DNA of 64,000 nucleotides from positions 123,926 through 187,925 of the forward strand of contig NZ_JOIR01000019.1 in NCBI RefSeq assembly GCF_000720115.1, given 5' to 3'. Positions 33,854 through 42,245 of the stretch are shown piece after piece. The notes beneath the pieces were generated by a model, which was given only the letters and a program-made list of their open reading frames with translations, was not told the origin of the DNA and searched no databases. Positions within the stretch are counted from its first letter, which is position 1; every line of letters starts with the position of its first letter. A program made the position numbers and the translations under genes. Source of the DNA: Streptomyces sp. NRRL F-2580 (GTDB lineage: Bacteria > Actinomycetota > Actinomycetes > Streptomycetales > Streptomycetaceae).

Positions 33854-36634
33854 TCACCACGCCATGTCCTCCAGGGCGTCCAGGTCCGGCGGGTCCGGCT
33901 CCTGCGGCTCCCCGCCCCCGGTCAGGGGCAGCTCGGCCCAGATGACCTTGCCGCGGTCGGTGTAGCGGGTGCCCCACCGTTCGGCGTACTGCGCGACGAG
34001 GAACAGCCCCCGGCCGCCCTCGTCGGTGGTGGCCGCGTACCGCAGGTGCGGGGAGGTGCTGCTGCCGTCGGAGACCTCGCAGATGAGGGTGCGGTCGCGC
34101 AGCAGCCGGACCCGGACGGGCGCGCTCCCGTAGCGGATGGCGTTGGTGATCAGCTCGCTGAGGATCAGCTCGGTCGTGAAGGAGACCTCCTCCAGCCCCC
34201 AGGCGGCGAGCTGCGCGGAGCCCGCGTTGCGCACCCGCGAGACGGCCGAGGGCTCGCCGGGCACCTCCCACTCGGCGATCCGGTCGGCCTCCAGCCGCCG
34301 GGTGTCGGCGATCAGCAGGGCGATGTCGTCGCTCGGCACCGGGAACAGCATCACCGCGAGCACGTCCGCGCAGGCCTGCTCCGGGCTGCGGCCGGGCCGC
34401 GACAGCGTCTCGCCGAGCAGCCGCAGGCCGGCGTCGAAGTCCCGGTCGCGGTCCTCCACGAGGCCGTCGGTGAACAGCACCAGCCGGCTGCCCTCGGGCA
34501 GCGTGAACTCGGTGGCCTCGAAGGGCATGCCCCCCACGCCGAGCGGGAGACCTGCGGGCAGCTCGGGGAACTCCACCCGGCCGTCGGGACGGATCAGCGC
34601 GGGCCCGGGGTGCCCGGCGCTGGCCATCGCGCACCGCCCGGAGACCGGGTCGTAGACCGCGTAGAGACAGGTGGCGCCGGTGATGGCGGCCGGCTCGGGC
34701 ACCCCCTGCGGGTCTTCCCCGTCCCCGTCCCGGCCGCCCCCGGTCTCGTCCTGGTCGATCCGGTTGATCAGCTCGTCCAGGTGCCCCAGCAGCTCGTCGG
34801 GCGGCAGGTCCAGAGTGGAGAAGTTGTGCACGGCGGTCCTCAGCCGCCCCATGGTGGCCGCCGCGTGCACCCCGTGCCCGACGACGTCCCCGACGACCAG
34901 GGCCACCCGGGCGCCCGGCAGCGGGATCACGTCGAACCAGTCCCCGCCCACCCCCGCCATCGCGGGCAGATAGCGGAAGGCCACCTCCACGGCGTTCTGC
35001 TCGGGCAGCACCCGCGGCAGCAGGCTGCGCTGGAGGGTCACGGCCATCGCGTGCTCGCGGGTGAAGCGGCGGGCGTTGTCGATGGAGACGGCCGCGCGCG
35101 CACCCAGCTCCTCCGCGAAGGACAGGTCCTCCTCGTCGAAGGCCTCCGGGGTGTCGGCCCGCCAGAAGTTGGCCATGCCCAGGACCACGCCCCGCGCCTG
35201 GAGCGGTACGGAGATCAGCGAGTGCAGGCCGTAGTCGAGGGCCTCGCGGGTCCCGGTCTCGTCCTGGGCCCGCCAGCCCATGGCCGCGTTCAGATCGGGC
35301 GCGAGCACCGCGTGCCCGGCGTCCAGGGCCGCCGCCATCGGTGCCGTCGGCACGACGAAGCGGATGACGTCGCCGACCGGCTGGAGCGGCGAGTCGGTGC
35401 GCACGCCCGAGATGGCCGCCCGGCGCATCTCGGTGTAGACGCCGGAGGGTTCGTCACCGCGCAGCACCGGCTCCAGCAGCTCCACCGTCACGAAGTCCGC
35501 GAAGCGCGGGACCGCGACCTCCGACAACTCCTCCGCGGTCCGGGCCACGTCCAGGGTCGTCCCGATCCGCACCCCGGCGTCGTACAGCAGCTGGAGCCTG
35601 CTGCGGGCCACCTCGGCCCGGCCGGAGAGCGCCGCGAGCTCGGTGGAGTCGCGCAGGGTCACGACGCTGCCGGTGGGGCGGCCCTTGTACGGCTTGGTCG
35701 GCCGTACGTTGACCGCGAGCAGCCGGTCGCCCGCCAGGTGCACGTGGTCCGTCACGACCCGGCCGGAGGCGAGCAGCTCGGTGGTGCGCGGGTCGAGACC
35801 GAGGTCGGCGACGGCGCGTCCCTCGGAGTCCGGGGTGAGGTCGAGGAGGCGGCGGGCCTCGTCGTTGGCGAGGACGAGCCGGTGGTCCGCGCTGATGATG
35901 AGCACGCCCTCGCGCACGGCGTGCAGCACGGCCTCGTGGTGCTCGTTCATCCGGGTCATCTCGGCGGGGCCGAGGCCCCGGGTCTGACGCCGCAGCCGAC
36001 GGCTGACCAGGGCGGCGCCCGCGGTGCCGAGCAGCAGGCCGCCCACGGCGGCGCCGAGGAGGAGCGGTAGCTGGCCCTCGACCACCATGGAGACGTTCGC
36101 GACCTCGATGCCGGTGCCGACCAGGCCGACGACGGCGCCCTCGGCGTTCCGCACGGGGACCACGGCCCGGACGGCGCTGCTCGGCTCGCCCGTGAAGGTC
36201 TCCGTGAAGGACTGGCCGGAGACGGCGCGGCTGAGGTCGCCGGTGGCCCGCCGGCCGATCAGTTCGGGCCGCGAGTCGGTGTAGCGGACCCCGTCGGTGG
36301 ACATCACGGCGACGAAGTCGACCCCCGAGGCCCGGCGGGCGGCCTCGGCCAGCGGCTGGAGCGTGGCGGTCGGATTCCGCGAGGCCAGCGCCGCCGCGAG
36401 CCCGGGGGAGTGGGCGAAGCCCTCGGCGACCGCCAGCGAGCGGTGGCGCGCGTCGCGCTCGCTGTCGTACCGGGCCTGGACCACCAGGGCCGCCACGGCA
36501 GCGGCGATCAGCAGCACCACGATGACCGCCTGGAGCGCGAAGACCTGACCGGCGACACTGTGCGCCCCCAGGGACGGGCGCCCGAGCAGGCGCGAGCCCC
36601 ACCCGGTCGCCTGGCGACCATTACGTCCGGTCAT
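33854..36634 (-). CDS. Membrane sensor PAS-GAF-PP2C-HATPase protein
   Basis: 926 residues: TM1 (about 30-52), extracytoplasmic Cache-like sensor (about 55-180; DSRPELIGRRATGD and VGLVGTGIEVANV recall CitA/DcuS sensors), TM2 (about 187-208), PAS (about 225-335), GAF (about 350-525), PP2C (about 545-775; GGDWFDVIPL, GDVVGHG, FTDGLVEDRD) and a C-terminal anti-sigma-type HATPase (about 790-905; ELITNAIRYGS, DEGGRGLFLV). Kinase and phosphatase in one chain suggests a self-contained partner-switching module for an antagonist protein. Convergent with a paralogous phosphatase, 15 bases apart. Confidence 0.9.
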   Translation of the reverse strand: MTGRNGRQATGWGSRLLGRPSLGAHSVAGQVFALQAVIVVLLIAAAVAALVVQARYDSERDARHRSLAVAEGFAHSPGLAAALASRNPTATLQPLAEAARRASGVDFVAVMSTDGVRYTDSRPELIGRRATGDLSRAVSGQSFTETFTGEPSSAVRAVVPVRNAEGAVVGLVGTGIEVANVSMVVEGQLPLLLGAAVGGLLLGTAGAALVSRRLRRQTRGLGPAEMTRMNEHHEAVLHAVREGVLIISADHRLVLANDEARRLLDLTPDSEGRAVADLGLDPRTTELLASGRVVTDHVHLAGDRLLAVNVRPTKPYKGRPTGSVVTLRDSTELAALSGRAEVARSRLQLLYDAGVRIGTTLDVARTAEELSEVAVPRFADFVTVELLEPVLRGDEPSGVYTEMRRAAISGVRTDSPLQPVGDVIRFVVPTAPMAAALDAGHAVLAPDLNAAMGWRAQDETGTREALDYGLHSLISVPLQARGVVLGMANFWRADTPEAFDEEDLSFAEELGARAAVSIDNARRFTREHAMAVTLQRSLLPRVLPEQNAVEVAFRYLPAMAGVGGDWFDVIPLPGARVALVVGDVVGHGVHAAATMGRLRTAVHNFSTLDLPPDELLGHLDELINRIDQDETGGGRDGDGEDPQGVPEPAAITGATCLYAVYDPVSGRCAMASAGHPGPALIRPDGRVEFPELPAGLPLGVGGMPFEATEFTLPEGSRLVLFTDGLVEDRDRDFDAGLRLLGETLSRPGRSPEQACADVLAVMLFPVPSDDIALLIADTRRLEADRIAEWEVPGEPSAVSRVRNAGSAQLAAWGLEEVSFTTELILSELITNAIRYGSAPVRVRLLRDRTLICEVSDGSSTSPHLRYAATTDEGGRGLFLVAQYAERWGTRYTDRGKVIWAELPLTGGGEPQEPDPPDLDALEDMAW

Positions 36635-36760
36635 GAGCCATTTCTAACACTGTCCAGGCGTTTGGGGGCGGCTGCCGGGCCCCGTGAGACGGGCGTTCGG
36701 CCGCTCCCGGGGATCTCCCGGCGTTCTCCGGGCCTCCGCCGCGCCCGCCTCCCGTACGGC

Positions 36761-36797
36761 CGGGGCCCGGACCCCCGGGGCGGGGGTCCGGGCCCCG
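36761..36797 (-). terminator. Perfect 17-bp hairpin after glycerate kinase
   Basis: CGGGGCCCGGACCCCCG (36761-36777) is exactly complementary to 36781-36797 with a 3-base loop. It lies 19 bases past the glycerate kinase stop (36816). Confidence 0.78.
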
Positions 36798-36815
36798 GGG
36801 GCCGCGCCGGGCGGG

Positions 36816-37964
36816 TCAGAGGACGTCGGCGGCGATGTTGGCGGCGACCTGCTCCAGCAGGGGACCCGCGTTCGGGATGGACTTCGCCGGGTCGGGCTCC
36901 AGGTCGGTGAGCGGGTAGGCCTTGCGGATACCGGCGGCCTCCAGGGCCTCCTGGCTCAGCAGCAGCCGGCCGCAGACCGCCACCACCGGCTTGCCCGCCG
37001 CGCGCGCCGCGGCCGCGACGCCCGCCGGAGCCTTGCCGTGCAGGGTCTGCTCGTCCAGCGAGCCCTCACCCGTGATGACCAGCGTGGCCCGCTCCAGGGC
37101 CGGCGCGAAGCCCAGCACCTCCAGCATCAGCTCGATGCCGGGACGGAACGTGGCACCGAGCAGCAGGGCGCCGTAGCCGATGCCGCCCGCGCCGCCCGCA
37201 CCCGGGAGCACCGCGCACTCGGCGGCCTTCGCGCCGATCGACTTCTCCAGCACCACCGCGAAGTGCGCCAGCGCCGCGTCGAGCTTCGCCACGTCCTCGG
37301 GCGAGGCGCCCTTCTGCGGGCCGTAGACCGCCGGGGCGCCCTTCGGGCCGGTCAGCGGGTTGTCCACGTCGCTCGCGAGGACGAACTCCACGTCGGCGAA
37401 GCGCGGGTCCACGCCCGACAGGTCGGCCGAGGCCAGATCGGCCAGCGCGCCGCCGCCCGGACCGACCGGTTCGCCGTTCGCATCCAGGAACACCGCGCCC
37501 AGCGCGGCCAGCATGCCGGCGCCGCCGTCGGTGGTGGCGCTGCCGCCCACACCGAAGACGATCGAGCGCGCGCCCGCGTCCAGCGCGGCCTTCAGCAGCT
37601 CGCCCGAGCCGTACGTGGTCGCCGTCAGCGGGGCGAAGGTGCCCGCCGGCAGCAGCTGCAGCCCGGAGGCCTCCGCCATCTCGACCACCGCGGTGCCCTC
37701 GCGCAGCGCGAAAGCGGCCGTGACCTGGTCGCCGAGGGGGCCGGTGACCCGTACCTCCCGGCGCTCGAAACCGGCTGCCACGGCGGCCGCGACCGTACCG
37801 TCGCCGCCGTCCGCGACGGGGAGGGTCTCGATCTCCACGCCCGGTACCGCCGAGCGGAGCCCGGCCGTCACCCGCTCCGCGACCTGAAGCGCCGTGAGCG
37901 AGCCCTTGAATTTGTCCGCGGCGATGAGCACGCGCGCGGCCTCAGTTACTGCTCCGTCCGTCAC
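36816..37964 (-). CDS. glxK: Glycerate kinase
   Basis: 382-residue type-I (GlxK/GarK) glycerate kinase: ADKFKGSLTALQVAERV near the N-terminus, ADGGDGTVAA, and the central GVGGSATTDGGAGMLAALG. It phosphorylates D-glycerate to 2-phosphoglycerate, linking glyoxylate/glycerate use to glycolysis. GTG start at 37964 with AAGGGAA upstream. The ethylmalonyl-CoA pathway further right makes glyoxylate, so a metabolic connection is possible but not shown. Confidence 0.92.
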   Translation of the reverse strand: MTDGAVTEAARVLIAADKFKGSLTALQVAERVTAGLRSAVPGVEIETLPVADGGDGTVAAAVAAGFERREVRVTGPLGDQVTAAFALREGTAVVEMAEASGLQLLPAGTFAPLTATTYGSGELLKAALDAGARSIVFGVGGSATTDGGAGMLAALGAVFLDANGEPVGPGGGALADLASADLSGVDPRFADVEFVLASDVDNPLTGPKGAPAVYGPQKGASPEDVAKLDAALAHFAVVLEKSIGAKAAECAVLPGAGGAGGIGYGALLLGATFRPGIELMLEVLGFAPALERATLVITGEGSLDEQTLHGKAPAGVAAAARAAGKPVVAVCGRLLLSQEALEAAGIRKAYPLTDLEPDPAKSIPNAGPLLEQVAANIAADVL

Positions 37965-38030
37965 CTTGCTATTCCCTTGCTATCGAACAGTGCAGTCGCG
38001 CCGCCATGAGCTTATCCGGAGGATCCTCCT

Positions 38031-38111
38031 ATGCCCACGAGTGGCCTGGGTCACATCCGGCGCGCCATGCCCCTAAATAGGGATATACGCCTGCATAGTG
38101 TGGCCGCGTGA
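38031..38111 (+). CDS. 26-residue ORF coupled to the BCCT relic
   Basis: ATG 38031 to TGA 38111, starting MPTSGLGHIRRAM, preceded at 38018-38022 by GGAGG. The RBS lies inside a perfect 12-bp palindrome GGAGGATCCTCC (38018-38029), and the stop overlaps the GTG of the following frame as GTGA. It looks like a translated leader for the transporter gene that has since been deleted. Confidence 0.4.
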   Translation: MPTSGLGHIRRAMPLNRDIRLHSVAA

Positions 38112-38597
38112 GCGCGGAATCACTGGGACAGCCACGTCCGGACGCCCCGGGAGGGGGATCCGACGGCCCCGGGGACGGCGCGCCCGACCACACCGTCGTC
38201 ACCGTGGGCGTGATCGCCGTGCTGGCCGTCGTCGCCTGGGCGGCCCTCGGCAAGGACTCCTTCGACACCGCGTCGAGCACCGCTCATGGCGGCCGTCGCC
38301 GCCGTGCTGCTCGTCGCGGGCGGCCTGAAGTCCCTGCAGACGGCCACCATCCTGGTCGCCCTGCCCTTCGTCATCGCCACGCTGCTGCTCTGCTGGGCCC
38401 TGGTGAAGGAACTCCGCGAGGACCCCGGCGCCGGACCCGCCCGCCACCACGCCCTGCACGGCATGCGGGACGCCGTCCGGGCCATGGTCGGCGACGCCCT
38501 CACCGAGCAGGGGCCCGACCGTCACGCCCGGCTGCGGCGCGTCGCCGAGTCCAAGGGCCGTGACCGCGAGGACGGGCCCGGCGGCCCCGGTGCGTGA
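38108..38597 (+). pseudogene. BCCT-family transporter remnant (large internal deletion)
   Basis: The first frame (38108 to about 38280) reads as the start of a betaine/choline/carnitine transporter: acidic leader, then one helix VVTVGVIAVLAVVAWAALG and KDSF. A second frame (38286-38597) reads as the C-terminal end of the same family: AAVLLVAGGLKSLQTA, TILVALPFVIATLLLCWALV, then a hydrophilic tail. The roughly ten helices between, about 400-450 residues, are missing and the junction shifts frame. Either piece alone could still be translated as a small membrane peptide. The ancestral gene probably imported a compatible solute. Confidence 0.72.
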
Positions 38598-38615
38598 TCT
38601 CGGTAGGGTGGCGGC

Positions 38616-39116
38616 GTGACCACCACGGATGACTTCGCCACGTACATCGCGAGCCTGCCCCGGGTGCTGGCCGGCGCGGCCGCCCTCTACCGGGACGCCG
38701 AGGGCAGGGTCCTGCTCGTCGAGCCCAACTACCGCGAGGGATGGACCCTGCCGGGCGGCACCGTCGAGTCGGACCAGGGTGAGTCGCCGCGCACCGCCGC
38801 CCGCCGCGAGAGCGCCGAGGAGATCGGCCTCGACCTCCCGCTCGGCCGGCTGCTCGCGGTCGACTGGTCCCTCGGCGAGGGCCGCCCGCCGCTGGTCGCG
38901 TACGTCTACGACGGCGGCGTGCTCGACGCGGGACAGCTCGCCTCGATCAAGCTCCAGGAGGAGGAGCTGATCTCCTGGCGGCTGGTCGACCCCGCCGACC
39001 TCACCGCCTACCTCCCCGGATCGCTCGGCCGGCGCACCGAAGAGGCCTGCCGGGTCATCCGGTCGGGCGAGGGCACCGTGGAACTGGAGAACGGTCGCCG
39101 CCCGGGCGCTTCGTAA
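38616..39116 (+). CDS. NUDIX hydrolase
   Basis: 166-residue NUDIX-fold protein. The Nudix box is readable in GGTVESDQGESPRTAARRES followed by AEEIGL, with a loop two residues longer than the classic GX5E. The substrate (a nucleoside diphosphate derivative) is unknown. GTG start 18 bases after the BCCT relic. Confidence 0.88.
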   Translation: MTTTDDFATYIASLPRVLAGAAALYRDAEGRVLLVEPNYREGWTLPGGTVESDQGESPRTAARRESAEEIGLDLPLGRLLAVDWSLGEGRPPLVAYVYDGGVLDAGQLASIKLQEEELISWRLVDPADLTAYLPGSLGRRTEEACRVIRSGEGTVELENGRRPGAS

Positions 39117-39152
39117 ACACGAGGCCTACTTCGAGCAGGACAGAAGCAGCTG

Positions 39153-39581
39153 ATGATCACGATGTACGCCTGGCCCAGTACCGCCGACGGGCCCGACGCC
39201 CTTCCCATGGTCCACTTCACGACCGACCAGCAGTCCGCCGGCGAGGTGACCCCCGAGGGGATGCCGGTCTGGATGTTCGACACCGCCATCCGCGAGGGCG
39301 GCTGGTCCCGGTTCACCGACTTCGACGGCTGGTCCGTGCCCGCCGCCGAATGGCGGGCCCTGTACCGCCGCGAGGACGACCTGCTCGCCGTCAGCGGTCC
39401 CGGCTCCTGCGAGGGCTGGTACGAGGGCAACCTGGGGGCCGACGCCGACTGGGTGGCGGCGGCCGCCGCCCAGCAGAGCGTGGTCCTGCTCGCCGCCCCC
39501 GTCCAGCACCCCTCGCTCTACGGCTACGCCGTGGAGGCGGGCGCGGCCTTCGCGCTGCTCGTCCCGCTCCTCGTCGTCTGA
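39153..39581 (+). CDS. Hypothetical protein, 142 residues
   Basis: I do not recognise this protein. It has a tryptophan-rich central part (GMPVWMFDTAIREGGWSRF, EWRALYRREDDLL) and a hydrophobic alanine/valine/leucine C-terminus (EAGAAFALLVPLLVV) too short for a clear membrane helix pair. It follows the NUDIX gene by 36 bases and may be co-transcribed. Convergent with the next gene. Confidence 0.6.
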   Translation: MITMYAWPSTADGPDALPMVHFTTDQQSAGEVTPEGMPVWMFDTAIREGGWSRFTDFDGWSVPAAEWRALYRREDDLLAVSGPGSCEGWYEGNLGADADWVAAAAAQQSVVLLAAPVQHPSLYGYAVEAGAAFALLVPLLVV

Positions 39582-39597
39582 CCCCGCAGGGGGCGGG

Positions 39598-39987
39598 TCA
39601 GGCCAGGAGCTTGGCCTTCGCGCGGTCGAACTCCTCCTGGGTGATGTCGCCCTTGTCCTTCAGGGCGGACAGCTTGTGCAGCTCGTCCGCCGAACCGCCG
39701 GCGGGGCCCGCCGTCTTCTGGACGTACTGCCGGAAGGCCGCCTCGTTGTCCTGGGCCTGCTTCAGATCCCGCTCGCCCATGCTCCTCCCGCGCGCGATGA
39801 GGTAGACGAACACGCCGAGGAACGGCAGCAGGAGCACGAAGATGAGCCATCCCGCCTTCGCCCAGCCGTTGAGGCTGTGGTCACGGAACAGGTCCGTGAT
39901 GACCTTGAAGAGCAGGAAGAACCACATGATCCACAGGAACAGCCACAACATCGTCCAGAAGATGTTGAGAAGCGGGTAGTCGTCCAT
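39598..39987 (-). CDS. Small membrane protein with PLDc_N and SHOCT motifs
   Basis: 129 residues: two hydrophobic helices near the N-terminus (NIFWTMLWLFLWIMWFFLLF and AGWLIFVLLLPFLGVFVYLI), a charged linker and a C-terminal SHOCT motif (KLSALKDKGDITQEEFDRAK). The first region matches the PLDc_N two-helix module found in actinobacterial proteins. Function unknown; SHOCT motifs are thought to mediate oligomerisation. Confidence 0.85.
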   Translation of the reverse strand: MDDYPLLNIFWTMLWLFLWIMWFFLLFKVITDLFRDHSLNGWAKAGWLIFVLLLPFLGVFVYLIARGRSMGERDLKQAQDNEAAFRQYVQKTAGPAGGSADELHKLSALKDKGDITQEEFDRAKAKLLA

Positions 39988-40083
39988 GCCGGCTCCGATC
40001 TTGTAACGGTCCTTCCTTCATACGCCCGCCGCGACGCGTGCGCATGCGGAGCGGGGCCGCCAGGGCCGGGGCGGGGGCGGGGC

Positions 40084-40608
40084 CTAGAGCAGCCGGTCCT
40101 GGAGCGGCGCTCCGGACTCGAAGGCCAGCAGCCGCACCTTCCGGTCGAGCCCGCCGCCGTAGCCGGTCATGCCGCCCGCGGCGCCGATCACCCGGTGGCA
40201 CGGCACGATGATGCCGACCGGGTTCTTGCCGTTGGCCAGACCCACCGCGCGCGAGGCGTTCGGCTTGCCCAGCCTGGCCGCGAGCTCCCCGTACGACCAC
40301 GTCTCTCCGTACGGGATCCGTACGAGCTGCTCCCAGACGCTGCGCTGGAAATCGGTGCCCTCCAGACGGAGCGGCAGGTCGAACTCGGTGAGCTCTCCGG
40401 CGAAGTACGCGGCCAGCTGGCGCACGACTTCGGGAAACGGCTCCTCGGCGGCGGCGATCCGCTCCCCGAAGGACTCCTCGGCCGGCCGGTGGCGCTGCTC
40501 CGTCATGTAGAGGCCGCTGAGGACGCCGTCCGTGGCGACCAGGGTGAGCGGGCCGTAGGGGCTCTCGACGACGGCGTGCTGCTTGCCGCTGATCACGGTG
40601 TCTCGCAT
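40084..40608 (-). CDS. ogt: O6-methylguanine-DNA methyltransferase (Ogt)
   Basis: 174-residue suicide DNA-repair protein; acceptor Cys137 lies in IIVPCHRVIG and the Arg finger region in PNASRAVG is present. It starts 10 bases after the ada-alkA stop, so the two alkylation-repair genes form an operon in which the upstream Ada-type domain may sense methyl damage. Confidence 0.94.
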   Translation of the reverse strand: MRDTVISGKQHAVVESPYGPLTLVATDGVLSGLYMTEQRHRPAEESFGERIAAAEEPFPEVVRQLAAYFAGELTEFDLPLRLEGTDFQRSVWEQLVRIPYGETWSYGELAARLGKPNASRAVGLANGKNPVGIIVPCHRVIGAAGGMTGYGGGLDRKVRLLAFESGAPLQDRLL

Positions 40609-40618
40609 GGTGTGCTCC

Positions 40619-42103
40619 TCAGACGGGCAGGTGGTTGATCGGGTGGGCGTCGGTGGCCCACAGGTACTGGACGGCGTACGCGCGCCAGGGCCGCCAGGCG
40701 GCCGCGCGGGCGGTCAGCGCGGCGGGGCCGGCCGGCAGCCCGAGCCCCTGCGCCGCCCGCCGCACCCCCAGATCGGAGGGCAGGAACGCGTCCGGGTCGC
40801 CGAGCGCCCGCATCGCGATGATCTCGGTGGTCCACGGGCCGAAGCCGGGCAGCGCCGACAGCTGCGCCCGCGCCGCCTCCCAGTCGCTGTCGAAGCCGAG
40901 CGGCAGCGAACCGTCCGCGAGCGCCGAGACCAGGGTGGTCAGCGTCGTGCGGCGGCTGCGCGGCAGGGCCAGGGCCTCCGGATCCAGGGCGGCGAGCGCC
41001 TCAGGGGAGGGGAAGAGGTGCGTCAGCCCGCCCAGCGGGTCCTCGACGCGCTCGCCGTACGCGGTCACCAGCCGGGCCGCGTGCGTGCGCGCCGCCGCGG
41101 TGGAGACCTGCTGGCCCAGGACCGCCCGTACGGCGAACTCCTGCGCGTCGACCGTACGGGGGACCCGGCGCCCGGGGGCCTTGTCCACGAGCGGGGCCAG
41201 CAGCGGGTCGGAGCGCAGCTGCTCGTCGACCGCCTCCGGGTCGGCGTCCAGATCGAGCATCCACCGGCAGCGGCTGATGGCGATCGTGAGGTCGCGCAGG
41301 TCGGTCAGGGCGAGGCGGCAGCCGATGTGGTCGGGCTGCGGGGTCAGGGCGACGACCCCGGTGCCGTGGGGGAGGCGCAGGGTGCGGCGGTAGGCGCCGT
41401 CGCGCCACTCCTCGACGCCGGGGACGGCGGTCGCGGCGAGGTGCCCGAAGAGGTTGTCGGGGTTCAGGGGGGTCCGGAACGGCAGCCGCAGGCTGATCGT
41501 CCCCGGGATCCGGGGCGGGTCGTTCTTGTGGCGGCCGGCCTTCACGGCCCGCTCCCGCAGGTCGCTCGGGGACAGGGCGAAGACCTCGCGGACGGTGTCG
41601 TTGAAGGTGCGGATGGAGGAGAAGCCGGCCGCGAAGGCCACGTCGCCCATGGGCAGCTCGGAGGTCTCGATGAGCAGCCGGGCGGTCTGCGCGCGCTGGG
41701 CCCTGGCCAGCGCGAGCGGACCGGCCCCGAGCTCGGCGTTGAGCTGCCGCTCCACCTGGCGGGTGGAGTACCCGAGCCTCGTCGCGAGGCCCGGTACGCC
41801 CTCCCGGTCGACGACCCCGTCCTGGATCAGCCGCATCGCGCGTGCGACGGCGTCGGCCCGTGCGTTCCACTCCGGCGAGCCGGGGCTGGTGTCGGGCCGG
41901 CACCGCTTGCAGGCCCGGAACCCGGCCTGCTGACAGGCGGCGGCGCTGGGCAGGAAGGTCATGTTCTCGACCTTCGGCGGCACGGCGGGGCAGCTGGGCC
42001 GGCAGTAGATCCGGGTGGTCAGCACGGCGGTGAAGAACCAGCCGTCGAAGCGGGCGTCCTTCGACTGCACGGCCCTTACGCAGCGCTCGGTATCGGTGTG
42101 CAT
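40619..42103 (-). CDS. alkA: AdaA-AlkA fusion: methyl sensor and 3-methyladenine glycosylase
   Basis: 494 residues. N-terminal Ada zinc domain with methyl-accepting cysteines (IYCRPSCPA, Cys34 and Cys38; ACKRC), an AraC-type HTH (about 85-190; DVAFAAGFSSIRTFNDTVREVF), then AlkA N-terminal and HhH-GPD glycosylase domains (about 205-490) with PGFGPWTTE and catalytic Asp in FLPSDLGVRRA. The fusion can sense phosphotriester methylation and excise alkylated bases. ATG at 42103; ogt follows in the same operon, completing the response. Family AdaA-AlkA fusions are common in actinobacteria. Confidence 0.92.
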   Translation of the reverse strand: MHTDTERCVRAVQSKDARFDGWFFTAVLTTRIYCRPSCPAVPPKVENMTFLPSAAACQQAGFRACKRCRPDTSPGSPEWNARADAVARAMRLIQDGVVDREGVPGLATRLGYSTRQVERQLNAELGAGPLALARAQRAQTARLLIETSELPMGDVAFAAGFSSIRTFNDTVREVFALSPSDLRERAVKAGRHKNDPPRIPGTISLRLPFRTPLNPDNLFGHLAATAVPGVEEWRDGAYRRTLRLPHGTGVVALTPQPDHIGCRLALTDLRDLTIAISRCRWMLDLDADPEAVDEQLRSDPLLAPLVDKAPGRRVPRTVDAQEFAVRAVLGQQVSTAAARTHAARLVTAYGERVEDPLGGLTHLFPSPEALAALDPEALALPRSRRTTLTTLVSALADGSLPLGFDSDWEAARAQLSALPGFGPWTTEIIAMRALGDPDAFLPSDLGVRRAAQGLGLPAGPAALTARAAAWRPWRAYAVQYLWATDAHPINHLPV

Positions 42104-42197
42104 GGCTCCAGGATCCGGGGCGACGACGCCTGCGGCTGGCGGTTTTCCGACATCAAGGCTACGCCGGGCCCCGGCCCCGGCCCCCGGGAAACGGCAG

Positions 42198-42230
42198 AGG
42201 GCCCCGGATGCCATCGGCATCCGGGGCCCT
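42198..42230 (-). terminator. Hairpin after phosphatidylserine synthase
   Basis: Perfect 15-base arms AGGGCCCCGGATGCC and GGCATCCGGGGCCCT with a 3-base loop, 15 bases downstream of the pssA stop (42246) and upstream of the alkA leader. Confidence 0.8.
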
Positions 42231-42245
42231 CATTCACAGCCGAGC

